DNA from: CAZOOW01 sp964581535
Lineage (GTDB): Bacteria > Patescibacteriota > Saccharimonadia > Saccharimonadales > Saccharimonadaceae
NCBI GenBank assembly: GCA_964581535.1
Contig: CAZOOW010000005.1
Location: 1-64,000, forward strand
Length of the DNA: 64,000 nucleotides
Direction: 5' to 3'
Positions 34,910 to 42,591 of the stretch are shown piece after piece (the first letter of the stretch is position 1; each line of letters starts with the position of its first letter). A program made the position numbers and the translations under genes. The notes below the pieces were generated by a model. That model did not search any database. It had not been told where the DNA came from and saw nothing but the letters and a program-made list of their open reading frames with translations.

Positions 34910-35629
34910 ATGCAAAACCGTCGGAACAAATCATTTGCCAGCTATGAGCGCTCTTCGCGTGTGGCCGCGCCTGCAGGCGTAAGGAAGGTTGGTAGATTTT
35001 GGGCGCTGAGCGCTGTTTTGCTTGTAGGACTGGTCTTTTTTGTTCGTCATGACACACCACAAGCTTCTGCAGAACAGGCGACGAAACCCACCGTCGCCGG
35101 AAAAAGAGCAGCACCCTTAAAACCATTTCCTACTATCGATACGGGGACGCTTACGACAGTCCAAAAAAAGCTACTCGGCCTAGCAAAAAAGGAGTACTAT
35201 AAGCGGCCGATCGGATACGACGAAACAGTTATGAAATATACCGAAGGTGTCGAGGAGTCCTGGTGTGCGGACTTTATTAGCTGGCTACGTTTTGAGGCGG
35301 GAATACCATGGACGCACCCTGAAACGAAGTATTGGCGGATCGCTGGTGTTGGCAGCGTAAAGGACTACTATTTGGCAGCAGATGCATATGTCGAGGCGGA
35401 TAAGCTGGAAGGATACGTTCCGAGACTCGGTGATGTGCTGTTTTATTTTGGTGAAACGCCCGATGGTGGAAGTTCGGAGCATATCGCGATGGTTCTGCAG
35501 AGCGATGGTAAAACAGTAACGACTATTGGCGGAAATGAAACGGACAAATCTATTTTGCAAGTCAGGACCAACAAACTCCAACTCGGTGAACGAGGCCTCG
35601 TCGCGGTCGGAAAAACCGCGGTTGATTGA
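34910..35629 (+). CDS. Secreted CHAP-domain peptidoglycan hydrolase
   Basis: 239 residues: basic N-terminus, signal/anchor segment (FWALSAVLLVGLVFFV, about residues 30-46), a short linker, and a CHAP-type domain with ESWCADFISWLRFEAGIPWT (catalytic Cys, about residue 122), RLGDVLFYF, and SEHIAMVLQSDG (catalytic His). Expected to cut peptide bonds of peptidoglycan outside the cell. TATAAT at 34873 lies 31 nt before the ATG; the leader (ACCAAAAAAAACACACA) is A-rich without a Shine-Dalgarno sequence. The next gene, a glucosaminidase, starts 2 nt after the stop. Confidence 0.87.
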   Translation: MQNRRNKSFASYERSSRVAAPAGVRKVGRFWALSAVLLVGLVFFVRHDTPQASAEQATKPTVAGKRAAPLKPFPTIDTGTLTTVQKKLLGLAKKEYYKRPIGYDETVMKYTEGVEESWCADFISWLRFEAGIPWTHPETKYWRIAGVGSVKDYYLAADAYVEADKLEGYVPRLGDVLFYFGETPDGGSSEHIAMVLQSDGKTVTTIGGNETDKSILQVRTNKLQLGERGLVAVGKTAVD

Positions 35630-35631
35630 TC

Positions 35632-36093
35632 ATGAGCAAACCCAAAGAAAAGTTCTTTAGTGACATCTCTGACGCGGCATCCAGGCTAGAAGGTGACGTA
35701 AACAAACGAGTCCTTGTCGCGCAGGCGATTCTAGAGTCCGGCTGGGGACAAAGCGATCTGGCGACGAAACATCATAACTATTTCGGAATAAAAGCCGGTA
35801 GCAAATGGTCAGGAAAAGTCGTAGAGTACAAAACGCGAGAAGTCATAAACGGGCGGGAAGAGATGCAGACAGCGTCCTTTCGTTCATATGCCTCGCCGGA
35901 AGAAGGACTCAGAGACTACATCAATTTTATTGCCCATAGTCCGTATTTTTCCGAAGCACTGCAGTTTCCAGACGATGATGGCGCCTATCTGGACATTTTA
36001 GTAGGCCGGGAAGTCAAATACGCTACCGATCCAAACTATAAACAACTGATTCTGGACATTATAGAGACTAGTCGTCTTCGTGAACGTTTATAA
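35632..36093 (+). CDS. Glucosaminidase-domain (FlgJ/LytD-like) muramyl hydrolase without signal peptide
   Basis: 153 residues covering one glucosaminidase domain: LVAQAILESGWGQSDLATKHHNYFGIKAG, with the catalytic Glu in ILESGWG (about residue 37), and SFRSYASPEEGLRDYINFI. It cleaves glycan strands. No signal peptide or membrane segment is visible, although its substrate is outside the cell; export by another route, or action on host material, is possible. The start ATG 35632 follows the upstream stop by 2 nt; a TTG 6 nt earlier is an alternative. It forms an operon with the CHAP protein. Confidence 0.87.
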   Translation: MSKPKEKFFSDISDAASRLEGDVNKRVLVAQAILESGWGQSDLATKHHNYFGIKAGSKWSGKVVEYKTREVINGREEMQTASFRSYASPEEGLRDYINFIAHSPYFSEALQFPDDDGAYLDILVGREVKYATDPNYKQLILDIIETSRLRERL

Positions 36094-36095
36094 AC

Positions 36096-36128
36096 TAAAC
36101 AGCCCCGGGTAGAACCGGGGCTGTTTTA
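36096..36128 (+). terminator. Intrinsic terminator of the CHAP-glucosaminidase operon
   Basis: AACAGCCCCGG, loop GTAGAA, CCGGGGCTGTT, then TTTT. Confidence 0.9.
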
Positions 36129-36179
36129 AGGGTGTCTGAAGGACTTCCTCCCTGAGACAGGAAAGAGCGGTCAGACTCT

Positions 36180-36962
36180 CTAGCCAAGAATGTTGCGGCG
36201 TGAACGTACGAAGTACGTTGCAGCTGCAGTTACCGCACCGAGGCCAAGCATAGCAGCGAATGTGCTAGCAGGACCTGTTGCAGCGATAGTTGCAGGAGCT
36301 GCAGGTTTCGCAGGAGTCTGAGGAGTTTGTGGCGTTACTGGTGTAGCGTCACATTTGCTCAAATCCTTTGTGTGCTTCGTAGCGTCAAACTCGTTCTCTT
36401 TGATCGTTATGATCGTCTTGGTACCGAGTTCACAGACTTTGATGTCTTTTACGACAGGGGCGGTGTCACAAGTAACCTTAGCTTGGAACTGAACGAATTC
36501 AGCCGTTGAGCCGTTTAGGCTTCCCATGTTAACGCCGGTTGTAGTAATTGTGTCACCAAGTGTTTCAAGTACGGTACCGTTTTCGCTGAGGTTCTGGGTA
36601 GAACCAGCAACGTATGCGAGCGTACCCTTGTCGAGGTTAACCTGAACACTTCCCGAAGTGCTTGTTGTCTGACCAGCAGCGTTAGTTGCTGAAACAGTCG
36701 TTGCACCGGCAAGCGTCGTTTTAACCATGACGTTTGAAAGCAGACCAAATTCGCCGTTAGCGATCATGGTGCTGAACTTTACGGTGTCACCACAAGTAGC
36801 GCTAACGCTTTTAGCGTAGTCGGTACCTTTAGTAACGTTCTTAACTTTGTAAAAGTTTTCACTGTTTTGCAGCTGACCAGGGCTGTCGGCAAAGACAGGT
36901 GCGGTAGCCGCAAGGGTTGGTACTACAGCCAAAGCTGCAGCAAAAAGAGCTAATTTCTTCAT
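36180..36962 (-). CDS. Secreted, C-terminally anchored surface protein with ATGP-type sorting-like signal
   Basis: 260 residues. An N-terminal signal peptide (KKLALFAAALAVVPTLAATA with a likely cut after VFA) precedes a beta-rich domain with DUF11-like repeats (SATCGDTVKFSTMIANGEFG, SVQVNLDKGTLAYVAG) and paired Cys. A Pro-rich linker (TPQTPQTPAKPAAPA) leads to a C-terminal signal: IAATGP, hydrophobic segment, then RSRRNILG. This resembles a sortase signal with LPxTG replaced by AATGP. SD AAGGAG lies 6 nt before the ATG. Its promoter region contains one 19-bp copy of the inverted repeat that bounds the neighbouring GC-rich gene. Confidence 0.8.
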   Translation of the reverse strand: MKKLALFAAALAVVPTLAATAPVFADSPGQLQNSENFYKVKNVTKGTDYAKSVSATCGDTVKFSTMIANGEFGLLSNVMVKTTLAGATTVSATNAAGQTTSTSGSVQVNLDKGTLAYVAGSTQNLSENGTVLETLGDTITTTGVNMGSLNGSTAEFVQFQAKVTCDTAPVVKDIKVCELGTKTIITIKENEFDATKHTKDLSKCDATPVTPQTPQTPAKPAAPATIAATGPASTFAAMLGLGAVTAAATYFVRSRRNILG

Positions 36963-37006
36963 AAACTTCTCCTTATGTGAGTTGAAAGCTTATTGACTTG
37001 ATATAG

Positions 37007-37025
37007 GCAAACTAGATAGTCATTG
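37007..37025 (+). repeat. Outer inverted repeat, left copy
   Basis: GCAAACTAGATAGTCATTG, the exact reverse complement of 38741-38759. It lies in the promoter region of the leftward surface-protein gene. Confidence 0.85.
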
Positions 37026-37046
37026 AATCTCTAAAAGTTGAGTTGC

Positions 37047-37076
37047 GGGGGTGCGGATTTTTAGGTCCGCACCCCC
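37047..37076 (-). terminator. Strong hairpin after the GC-rich gene
   Basis: Perfect 11-bp stem GGGGGTGCGGA/TCCGCACCCCC with an 8-nt loop, 20 nt beyond the stop of the GC-rich gene on the minus strand. No U-tract follows, so it may be a transcript-end stabiliser rather than a classical terminator. Confidence 0.5.
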
Positions 37077-37087
37077 TCAACTACTGC
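37077..37087 (+). repeat. Inner inverted repeat, left copy
   Basis: TCAACTACTGC, the exact reverse complement of 38688-38698. Confidence 0.6.
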
Positions 37088-37098
37088 GTTGACCTAGC

Positions 37099-38577
37099 TC
37101 ACGGGGTCGTTGGCCAGGACTTGATGGTGAAAGGCGCTGTCGTCTGAGTGACCGACTTTCCGGTCACCGAGTCGGTGGCCGTGACGGTGATTGTGTCCTT
37201 TCCGCCTGGCGGCACCTCGGTAGGCGCCGTGTAGGCAGAGCAAACCTGCACACCGTCAGCAGCCGGCTTCTTCACCGTGGTGAAGGAGCCGAACCGAGCC
37301 GTCCAGACGACCTCTCCGCTGTGACCAGCGGGGAAGTCGACGGTGACACAGTGGTCCATCGTGGTCGGCATTCCGGGCAACGACACGTAGAGGTCATTGA
37401 ACTCCCGGAACTGGATGAAGGTCGGTGCCGGGTAGACGCACTCCGCCACGTTGACCGTGAACGGGGCCGACTTGTTGGCCGTGACGAGCAACGCGGTGCC
37501 GTTGTAGGAACCCGGAGCAAGCCCCGGGAACTCGAACGTCACACTGCTGTTCGCCGCCACCAACTTGGTGTAGGTCTGGCCTCGGAAGGTCAGCTTCACC
37601 GTGTCGTCGTTGGCGTTCGGGTTGAACACAGTGACCTGAGCGGTCGTCGTGTCACCCGGCGCCACGCACGCCATCGGCGCAACGTTCACAGTCGGCGAAT
37701 CGTAAGTCACCGGCTGCTCGGGAACGTTGCAGACGATCTTGGCATTGACGTCGGTCTTTGCCTTCGCCATCGCTGTCGCCGATGCGTTGCCCTTCAGAGA
37801 GTTCTTGAGGTCAACGAGCAGCTGACCACGCGTGCCCTCCACCTTGGCGTCGAGCTTGGACTTGCTCCAGCCCCACACCTTGGCGACAGCCTTGGACGCG
37901 GCATCGGCAGTCGCTTGAGCGCTCGCCGAGGTACCGGCACACGGACCGGTCGCCAGTGTTGCGGCGACAGTGCTCGTGGACTTGGCAGTGGCGCTTGCCA
38001 CAGCCTTCGCCCACAGCTTCTGTCGCTGAACAACCTTGTAGCGACCCTTGAAAACCTTCGTCTTCTTGACCGCAGGAGGCTTCCATTTGACAACGTTGCC
38101 GCACTTGACGACGCGCCAGACCTTGCCGTCAAAGCAGATCTTGACGCCGCCCGCGGGGGCGACCTTCTTGATCCAGTGGCGGTGTCCGGTCGAGTCGTAG
38201 TAGTCGTTGACGTAGGTGGTCCCAGCCGGAATCACCTTGCATGACTGCTGCTGCGACTGCGGCAGACCGTCCGGCATGATGAAGCTCAGAACGAGCCGGC
38301 CATCAGCCGTCGTGCGGGCCTTTGCCTTGGCGATGGCCTTAGCCGATGAGAAGCCGTCAGCGTGAGCGCACACCTCGTAGGTGTAGTTCACACCGTCAGA
38401 GGACTCGTTCGTGGTCTCGCAGAGGTTCTCGCGCATCTGCTCCGCGAGGGAGCTGAAGAACGAGGAGGCCTTCTGGTCGACGACACTGTCGGCGGCGTTC
38501 GCGGCGGGTGCCGTGAACGAGAACATGCTCAGCATCACGGCGAGCGCCGTGAAGAGAGCGGCGATGAGCTTGCGCAT
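37099..38577 (-). CDS. GC-rich, probably acquired secreted protein
   Basis: 492 residues with signal peptide RKLIAALFTALAVMLSMFSF and a likely cut after ANA. The mature part has a Cys-containing N-terminal region (LCETTNESSDG...CAHADGF), a basic Lys/Trp-rich middle (KWKPPAVKKTKVFKGRYKVV), an Ala/Lys-rich helical stretch, and two Ig-like beta domains (TTAQVTVFNPNANDDTVKLT; GGKDTITVTATDSVTGKSVT). No catalytic motif is recognised. Third positions are overwhelmingly G or C, unlike every neighbour, indicating transfer from a GC-rich donor such as an actinobacterium. Three ATGs follow SD AAGGAG; the third (38577) has the best spacing (7 nt). The gene lies inside nested inverted repeats. Binding to a host surface is only a guess. 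Confidence 0.8.
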   Translation of the reverse strand: MRKLIAALFTALAVMLSMFSFTAPAANAADSVVDQKASSFFSSLAEQMRENLCETTNESSDGVNYTYEVCAHADGFSSAKAIAKAKARTTADGRLVLSFIMPDGLPQSQQQSCKVIPAGTTYVNDYYDSTGHRHWIKKVAPAGGVKICFDGKVWRVVKCGNVVKWKPPAVKKTKVFKGRYKVVQRQKLWAKAVASATAKSTSTVAATLATGPCAGTSASAQATADAASKAVAKVWGWSKSKLDAKVEGTRGQLLVDLKNSLKGNASATAMAKAKTDVNAKIVCNVPEQPVTYDSPTVNVAPMACVAPGDTTTAQVTVFNPNANDDTVKLTFRGQTYTKLVAANSSVTFEFPGLAPGSYNGTALLVTANKSAPFTVNVAECVYPAPTFIQFREFNDLYVSLPGMPTTMDHCVTVDFPAGHSGEVVWTARFGSFTTVKKPAADGVQVCSAYTAPTEVPPGGKDTITVTATDSVTGKSVTQTTAPFTIKSWPTTP

Positions 38578-38622
38578 CATCATACTCCTTTCGGATCTCG
38601 TCGTAAGCTGGCTGTTCCAGCT

Positions 38623-38680
38623 GGTGGTACGACTTATCCTATGCACGCAAATACATATGCACACGATAAGCCGTACCACC
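38623..38680 (-). promoter_or_regulatory. Leader hairpin before the GC-rich gene
   Basis: A 16-bp stem (38623-38638 with 38665-38680, one G-U in the minus-strand RNA) encloses a 26-nt loop that contains ATGCAC twice. It lies about 40 nt upstream of the gene's ribosome-binding site. Confidence 0.5.
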
Positions 38681-38687
38681 CCAAATT

Positions 38688-38698
38688 GCAGTAGTTGA
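38688..38698 (+). repeat. Inner inverted repeat, right copy
   Basis: GCAGTAGTTGA, pairs exactly with 37077-37087. Confidence 0.6.
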
Positions 38699-38740
38699 TG
38701 TCTTGGGCACTTGCGAGTACAAAGACTCTAGCTAGAAACC

Positions 38741-38759
38741 CAATGACTATCTAGTTTGC
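38741..38759 (+). repeat. Outer inverted repeat, right copy
   Basis: CAATGACTATCTAGTTTGC, pairs exactly with 37007-37025 across 1.7 kb. Confidence 0.85.
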
Positions 38760-38783
38760 GAGTAACTTACGTTAAAACACGTG

Positions 38784-38900
38784 AAAAAGCGTCGCAAACT
38801 CTTGGCTAGATTGTTAAACGACGCCTCACGATCAGAAGGGGTTCCTCCAGAGTATGCCTGGATCAGGCTGTCTCCTTTGTTTCCCACCTCGCCTGAGGTT
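38784..38900 (-). ncRNA. Structured leader or small RNA upstream of the GC-rich gene
   Basis: Starting near 38900 from a consensus promoter, the minus-strand RNA has CCTC-AGGC-GAGG, a purine-rich linker, GCCTG-ATC-CAGGC, and then GCGTCG (38824-38819) paired with CGACGC (38794-38789) followed by TTTTT (38788-38784), a terminator-like end. It is either an attenuator/riboswitch-like leader for the GC-rich gene or a separate RNA of about 115 nt. No known riboswitch class was recognised. Confidence 0.4.
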
Positions 38901-38906
38901 GCTTAC

Positions 38907-38935
38907 ATAGTATCACAAAAAAGAGCTAATGTCAA
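38907..38935 (-). promoter_or_regulatory. Consensus sigma-70 promoter reading toward the GC-rich gene
   Basis: On the minus strand TTGACA (38935-38930), a 17-nt spacer, TACTAT (38912-38907), with an upstream TG-A. It lies outside the inverted repeats and 330 nt before the gene. The rest of 38936-39084 shows no gene. Confidence 0.65.
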
Positions 38936-39084
38936 TATCTTTTCCCATGTTTATAAAAAAACACAAGAATTATAAGCAAAAGTGTCACCACCTCTGTTGA
39001 TGTTCATTTTCATTCATTATGACGAAACATGCATAAAATACCTGTTTAACAGATGAAAAGTACATCAAAAAAGCTGTCTCAGGC

Positions 39085-39090
39085 TATACT
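39085..39090 (+). promoter_or_regulatory. -10 box of uvrC
   Basis: TATACT ends 6 nt before the GTG start, placing transcription start on the first base of the start codon. Confidence 0.6.
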
Positions 39091-39096
39091 GGTAGA

Positions 39097-40707
39097 GTGA
39101 ACGACAAACTCTTAAAAAAACTAAAGGAATTACCTGCTGAACCAGGAGTATATTTCCATAAATCGCGCTCAGGAGAGGTTATTTACGTGGGAAAAGCGGC
39201 CAGTCTTCGCAACAGGGTGCGGCAGTATTTCCAAAAGTCTCGTCTGCGTGATGTCAAAACCGACGCACTCGTGGCTGAAATAACAGATACGGAGTGGATA
39301 CCGGTCGAAACGGAGCTCGATGCGTTGTTTCTAGAGTCGGAAATGATAAAGCGCTACAAACCACGCTATAACGTTTTGCTACGCGATGACAAAAGCCAGT
39401 TGTATGTCCGTATCCCGATGAATGACGCGTATCCGGCCATAACCTATACTCGTGGCCCGCTCGATGATGGTGCGACGTATTTCGGCCCCTACTATAACGG
39501 GTGGGCTGTGCGAAAGGCACTCAGGTATCTGCGGCGCGTTTTCCCCTATAGTACCCACGAAACGCTGCCAAAACGGCTTTGCCTGCAGTACCATATCGGC
39601 CTTTGTCCAGGGGTCGAAGCGCAGAAAATTTCTTCCGTCGCCTATAAGGAGACTCTAAAAAAGCTAATCCGCTACCTGAAGGGTGAGCGTAAAGCTCTCA
39701 TCAAAGAGATTGAGCGGGATATGAAAAAAGCGGCGAGTGAGCATGATTTCGAACGAGCGGCACTGCTTCGCAACCGTTTGCGTAACTTGCATGAGCTGCA
39801 GCGGCAGATTGTTTTTGGCGACAGGGAATTTATGGATATCAGCAAAGATCAGGGGTTGGCTGGGCTCCAGACGCTACTTGGGCTCCAGACTGTACCAAAA
39901 CGAATCGAAGGCTATGACATTTCCCACATGAGCGGAACAAACAATGTCGCGAGCATGGTCGTAGCAACAAACGGACTGGCAGACAAGAGTCAGTACCGCA
40001 AGTTTAAGATGCGTTTGCCGGGTAACGATGATTTTGGCCATATGCGCGAAACCATGAGCAGGCGCTTCAGCAAAAAACATGACGACTGGCCCCGACCTGA
40101 TCTGATAGTTATCGACGGGGGAAAAGGGCAGCTGTCGGCTGCAGCTGGGGTTGTAAGAGAGCTAGGTATCGATATTCCGATGATCGGGCTTGCGAAGCGG
40201 GATGAACAGATCGTGGTCTCAGCAACTCTTTCCGATGTTAGCCTGAATATCCCGGGTATCAAAGCATGGGCACGAGAAAAGAGTCCTTTCGATGAACCGC
40301 ATACTATGCCGCTCGGCGGCAAAGCGCTCGAAAGTAAGTACGTCGCATTGTATACGCAAGATGGCTATATGGCAGGAACGGAAGACGAAGGCGATTTTAC
40401 CCTAGTGAGTCTGCCGAAAAACCACCATATTGTGAAACTGCTGCAACGTCTTCGGGACGAATCACACCGGTTCGCCGTCAGCTACCATTCCACGCTAAAA
40501 CGAAAAGGCGCGACAAAAAGCATCCTAGATGATATACCCGGTGTTGGATCTGCGACCAGAAAAAAAATCGTAGCAAGTTTTGGCAGTGGGCTAGGGGCAA
40601 AAACTGCTTCGCGGGAGCAGCTTCAGGCAGTCGTTGGCGACAAGCTCGGCAACAAGATATATGCGTGGTTTCACCCGGAGAACGAAAAAGCCAAAGCGAG
40701 CGAGTAA
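39097..40707 (+). CDS. uvrC: Excinuclease ABC subunit C
   Basis: Makes both incisions in nucleotide excision repair. The 536-residue protein has the GIY-YIG domain (GVYFHKSRSGEVIYVGKAASLRNRV, residues 18-42), a UVR motif (EHDFERAALLRNRLRNLHEL, about residue 213), the RNase H-like endonuclease domain (EGYDISHMSGTNNVASMVVA, about residue 268; VIDGGKGQLSAA) and a C-terminal helix-hairpin-helix (LDDIPGVGSATRKKIVASFG). It is shorter than E. coli UvrC (610) because the Cys-rich spacer is reduced. The GTG start is supported by the -10 box 6 nt upstream. Confidence 0.96.
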   Translation: MNDKLLKKLKELPAEPGVYFHKSRSGEVIYVGKAASLRNRVRQYFQKSRLRDVKTDALVAEITDTEWIPVETELDALFLESEMIKRYKPRYNVLLRDDKSQLYVRIPMNDAYPAITYTRGPLDDGATYFGPYYNGWAVRKALRYLRRVFPYSTHETLPKRLCLQYHIGLCPGVEAQKISSVAYKETLKKLIRYLKGERKALIKEIERDMKKAASEHDFERAALLRNRLRNLHELQRQIVFGDREFMDISKDQGLAGLQTLLGLQTVPKRIEGYDISHMSGTNNVASMVVATNGLADKSQYRKFKMRLPGNDDFGHMRETMSRRFSKKHDDWPRPDLIVIDGGKGQLSAAAGVVRELGIDIPMIGLAKRDEQIVVSATLSDVSLNIPGIKAWAREKSPFDEPHTMPLGGKALESKYVALYTQDGYMAGTEDEGDFTLVSLPKNHHIVKLLQRLRDESHRFAVSYHSTLKRKGATKSILDDIPGVGSATRKKIVASFGSGLGAKTASREQLQAVVGDKLGNKIYAWFHPENEKAKASE

Positions 40708-40717
40708 ACTTAGTACT

Positions 40718-41920
40718 ATGAACGCGTCATTTTTCGAGTTAAATCGCTCACGTCTTAGGGAATCGCTAAAGCACGGCTCGCTTATCGTTATAACAGGGTA
40801 TGGGGAGATGCAGCACAGGCATGACTGCGTTGTACCATTTGCTCAGGAGGCGAATTTTTACTACCTCACAGGAATCACGGAGCCGGATTGGTGGTGGATG
40901 CAAGATGGCATCAGCGGGAAAGAATACCTAGTAAGACCAGATATGAGCGAGCAGAAACAAATCTTTGACGGCAGTTTGTCGAATTTCGATGCTACGCGTG
41001 CAAGTGGAATAAAAAATATCATCGGTAGGGACGAGGCTATGCGTGTAATGCGCACCTGGGCAAAAACGCATAGTATTGTCTACACTACTGAACAACCTCG
41101 TTTTCTAACTGAGATGAATATGCAGCTGAATCATGCGCAAAGCGAGTTACATAAGGTGTTAGAACGAACATTTAAAACTGTTCAAGTGTGTACTCGGGAG
41201 CTCGCGCAGCTCAGAGCTATAAAACAGCCTGAGGAGATTGTCGCCATTGAAAAAGCTATAACTATCACTATTAAGGCCTTTGAGGCGGCAAAAATAGCGC
41301 TGAAGACTGCAAAATATGAATACGAGATAGAAGCAGCGATGACTCATGAGATTCGTCGGGGCGGTGCCTCGGGGCACGCCTATACACCGATTGTTGCCGC
41401 TGGGGGTAATGCCTGCACACTTCATTATGTACAGAACAACCAGTCACTACGAAAGAAAGAGCTCCTTCTCATCGATGTGGGCGCCTGCGTTGACGGATAT
41501 GCCGCGGATATAACCCGGACGTATGCAATAGGTACTCCGAGCAAGCGCCAAAAAACCGTACATGCGGCTGTATGCGAGGTTCAGTCGCGGTGCATTAATT
41601 TGCTTAAACCGGGGCTTAGTTTTCAGGAGTACGAAGAGCGGGTGAGAACAATCATGGAAGGCGCGATCGACAAACTGGGGTTGCCAGTCGCCGACTACCG
41701 CAAATATTTCCCTCATGCTATAGGACATGGACTAGGGCTCGACGTACACGACGCACTGCATGCTGAAAAGCAACCAGTTTTTCAACCTGGGATGGTGGTC
41801 ACTGTTGAGCCGGGGATTTATATACCAGGGGAACGAATCGGAGTGCGTATAGAAGACGATGTTCTCATAACAGAGAATGGGCATAAGAACTTGAGTGCAA
41901 AATTGTCGACGGACTGGTAA
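40718..41920 (+). CDS. pepP: Xaa-Pro aminopeptidase (M24 family)
   Basis: Metallopeptidase that removes an N-terminal residue preceding proline. The start is set at ATG 40718 (MNASFFELNRSRLRESL); an upstream in-frame extension overlaps the end of uvrC. In the 400-residue protein the five metal ligands are visible: LLIDVGACVDGYAADITRTY (two Asp), HAIGHGLGLDVHD (His), TVEPGIYIPG (Glu) and VRIEDDVLI (Glu). The N-terminal AMP_N domain has NFYYLTGITEPDWWW. Useful for a peptide-scavenging cell; a peptide-binding protein is encoded nearby. Confidence 0.93.
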   Translation: MNASFFELNRSRLRESLKHGSLIVITGYGEMQHRHDCVVPFAQEANFYYLTGITEPDWWWMQDGISGKEYLVRPDMSEQKQIFDGSLSNFDATRASGIKNIIGRDEAMRVMRTWAKTHSIVYTTEQPRFLTEMNMQLNHAQSELHKVLERTFKTVQVCTRELAQLRAIKQPEEIVAIEKAITITIKAFEAAKIALKTAKYEYEIEAAMTHEIRRGGASGHAYTPIVAAGGNACTLHYVQNNQSLRKKELLLIDVGACVDGYAADITRTYAIGTPSKRQKTVHAAVCEVQSRCINLLKPGLSFQEYEERVRTIMEGAIDKLGLPVADYRKYFPHAIGHGLGLDVHDALHAEKQPVFQPGMVVTVEPGIYIPGERIGVRIEDDVLITENGHKNLSAKLSTDW

Positions 41921-41929
41921 TACCTAAGG

Positions 41930-41935
41930 TATAAT
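41930..41935 (+). promoter_or_regulatory. -10 box deciding the holin-like protein start
   Basis: TATAAT ends 10 nt before ATG 41946 and overlaps the earlier in-frame ATG 41934, which therefore cannot be on the transcript. Confidence 0.6.
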
Positions 41936-41945
41936 GAACCCAAAT

Positions 41946-42332
41946 ATGCGAAAACAATTTGCGGTCTTTGTACTGCGCTGGATATTGAACTCGTTCGGGT
42001 TGTGGTTGGCTAGCCGTATGCTCGGTGCTAGCTTTGATGATACCGGAGCATCGACCACGACTTTTATGTTGGCCGGCCTTATCTTGTCATTAGTCAACAG
42101 CCTGCTCAAACCGATCGTAGTTGTCCTTGCATTACCTGCTATTCTAGTCACGCTTGGACTATTTATGTTGGTAGTTAACGGCCTGATGGTCTACATTGCC
42201 CTCAAATTCGTTCCTCATATGGATATAAGCTTTCTCGCGGCGATATTGGTCGGAGTTATCATCAGTCTGTTAAACTATATTATCAGTGGATTGCTCGAGA
42301 TACAGGGTAATACGAAGGAGATATCCGTATGA
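41946..42332 (+). CDS. Phage holin family 4 / YvlD-like membrane protein
   Basis: 128 residues with four membrane segments (FAVFVLRWILNSFGLWLASR, TTFMLAGLILSLVNSLLKPI, VLALPAILVTLGLFMLVVNG, ISFLAAILVGVIISLLNYII), including the LVNSLLKPI..LPAILVTLGLF.LVVNGLM pattern of this family (Pfam PF04020 by recollection). Despite the name, chromosomal members are not shown to be holins. The start is ATG 41946, because the -10 hexamer overlaps the earlier ATG. It overlaps secG by 4 nt (ATGA). Confidence 0.85.
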   Translation: MRKQFAVFVLRWILNSFGLWLASRMLGASFDDTGASTTTFMLAGLILSLVNSLLKPIVVVLALPAILVTLGLFMLVVNGLMVYIALKFVPHMDISFLAAILVGVIISLLNYIISGLLEIQGNTKEISV

Positions 42333-42571
42333 ATGACATTATGAAAACAATCGTTGACTTTATGCCTATCGTCACTGTGATAACAGCGGTTCTGATGACG
42401 CTTTTTATCTTGCTTCAAGCACGCGGCGCCAGTCTTGGGGCAGGGTTTGGAAGTTCGGGTGAGCTTTTTACGACGCGTCGCGGTATCGACAAAAGCCTAT
42501 ATGAGGCTACGATTGTGGTTGCGGTGCTGTTCGTGCTGTCTATACTCATCAGTCTCATAGTAGCGAAATAG
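42329..42571 (+). CDS. secG: SecG translocase subunit
   Basis: 80 residues with two membrane segments (FMPIVTVITAVLMTLFILLQ and ATIVVAVLFVLSILISLIVA) around the conserved cytoplasmic loop QARGASLGAGFGSSGELFTTRRG, which matches SecG. It assists SecYE-SecA protein export. It is translationally coupled to the preceding membrane protein and followed after 20 nt by a peptide-binding protein. Confidence 0.9.
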   Translation: MNDIMKTIVDFMPIVTVITAVLMTLFILLQARGASLGAGFGSSGELFTTRRGIDKSLYEATIVVAVLFVLSILISLIVAK

Positions 42572-42591
42572 GAGGGGCGGGAAAGAGGAAA

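Noticed and set aside
37321..38244. Long plus-strand reading frame (about 307 codons) opposite the GC-rich gene
   Set aside because: GC-rich coding DNA has few stops on the other strand. The frame has an Arg/His/Val-biased composition, no signal and no motif, while the minus-strand protein has a signal peptide, SD and domains.
38781..38975. Reading frame of 64 codons (KKRRKLLARLLN) right of the inverted repeat
   Set aside because: GTG start without SD, and it overlaps a minus-strand promoter and hairpins. Its start resembles the basic end of the surface protein at 36180 at DNA level, but the match is too short to call a pseudogene.
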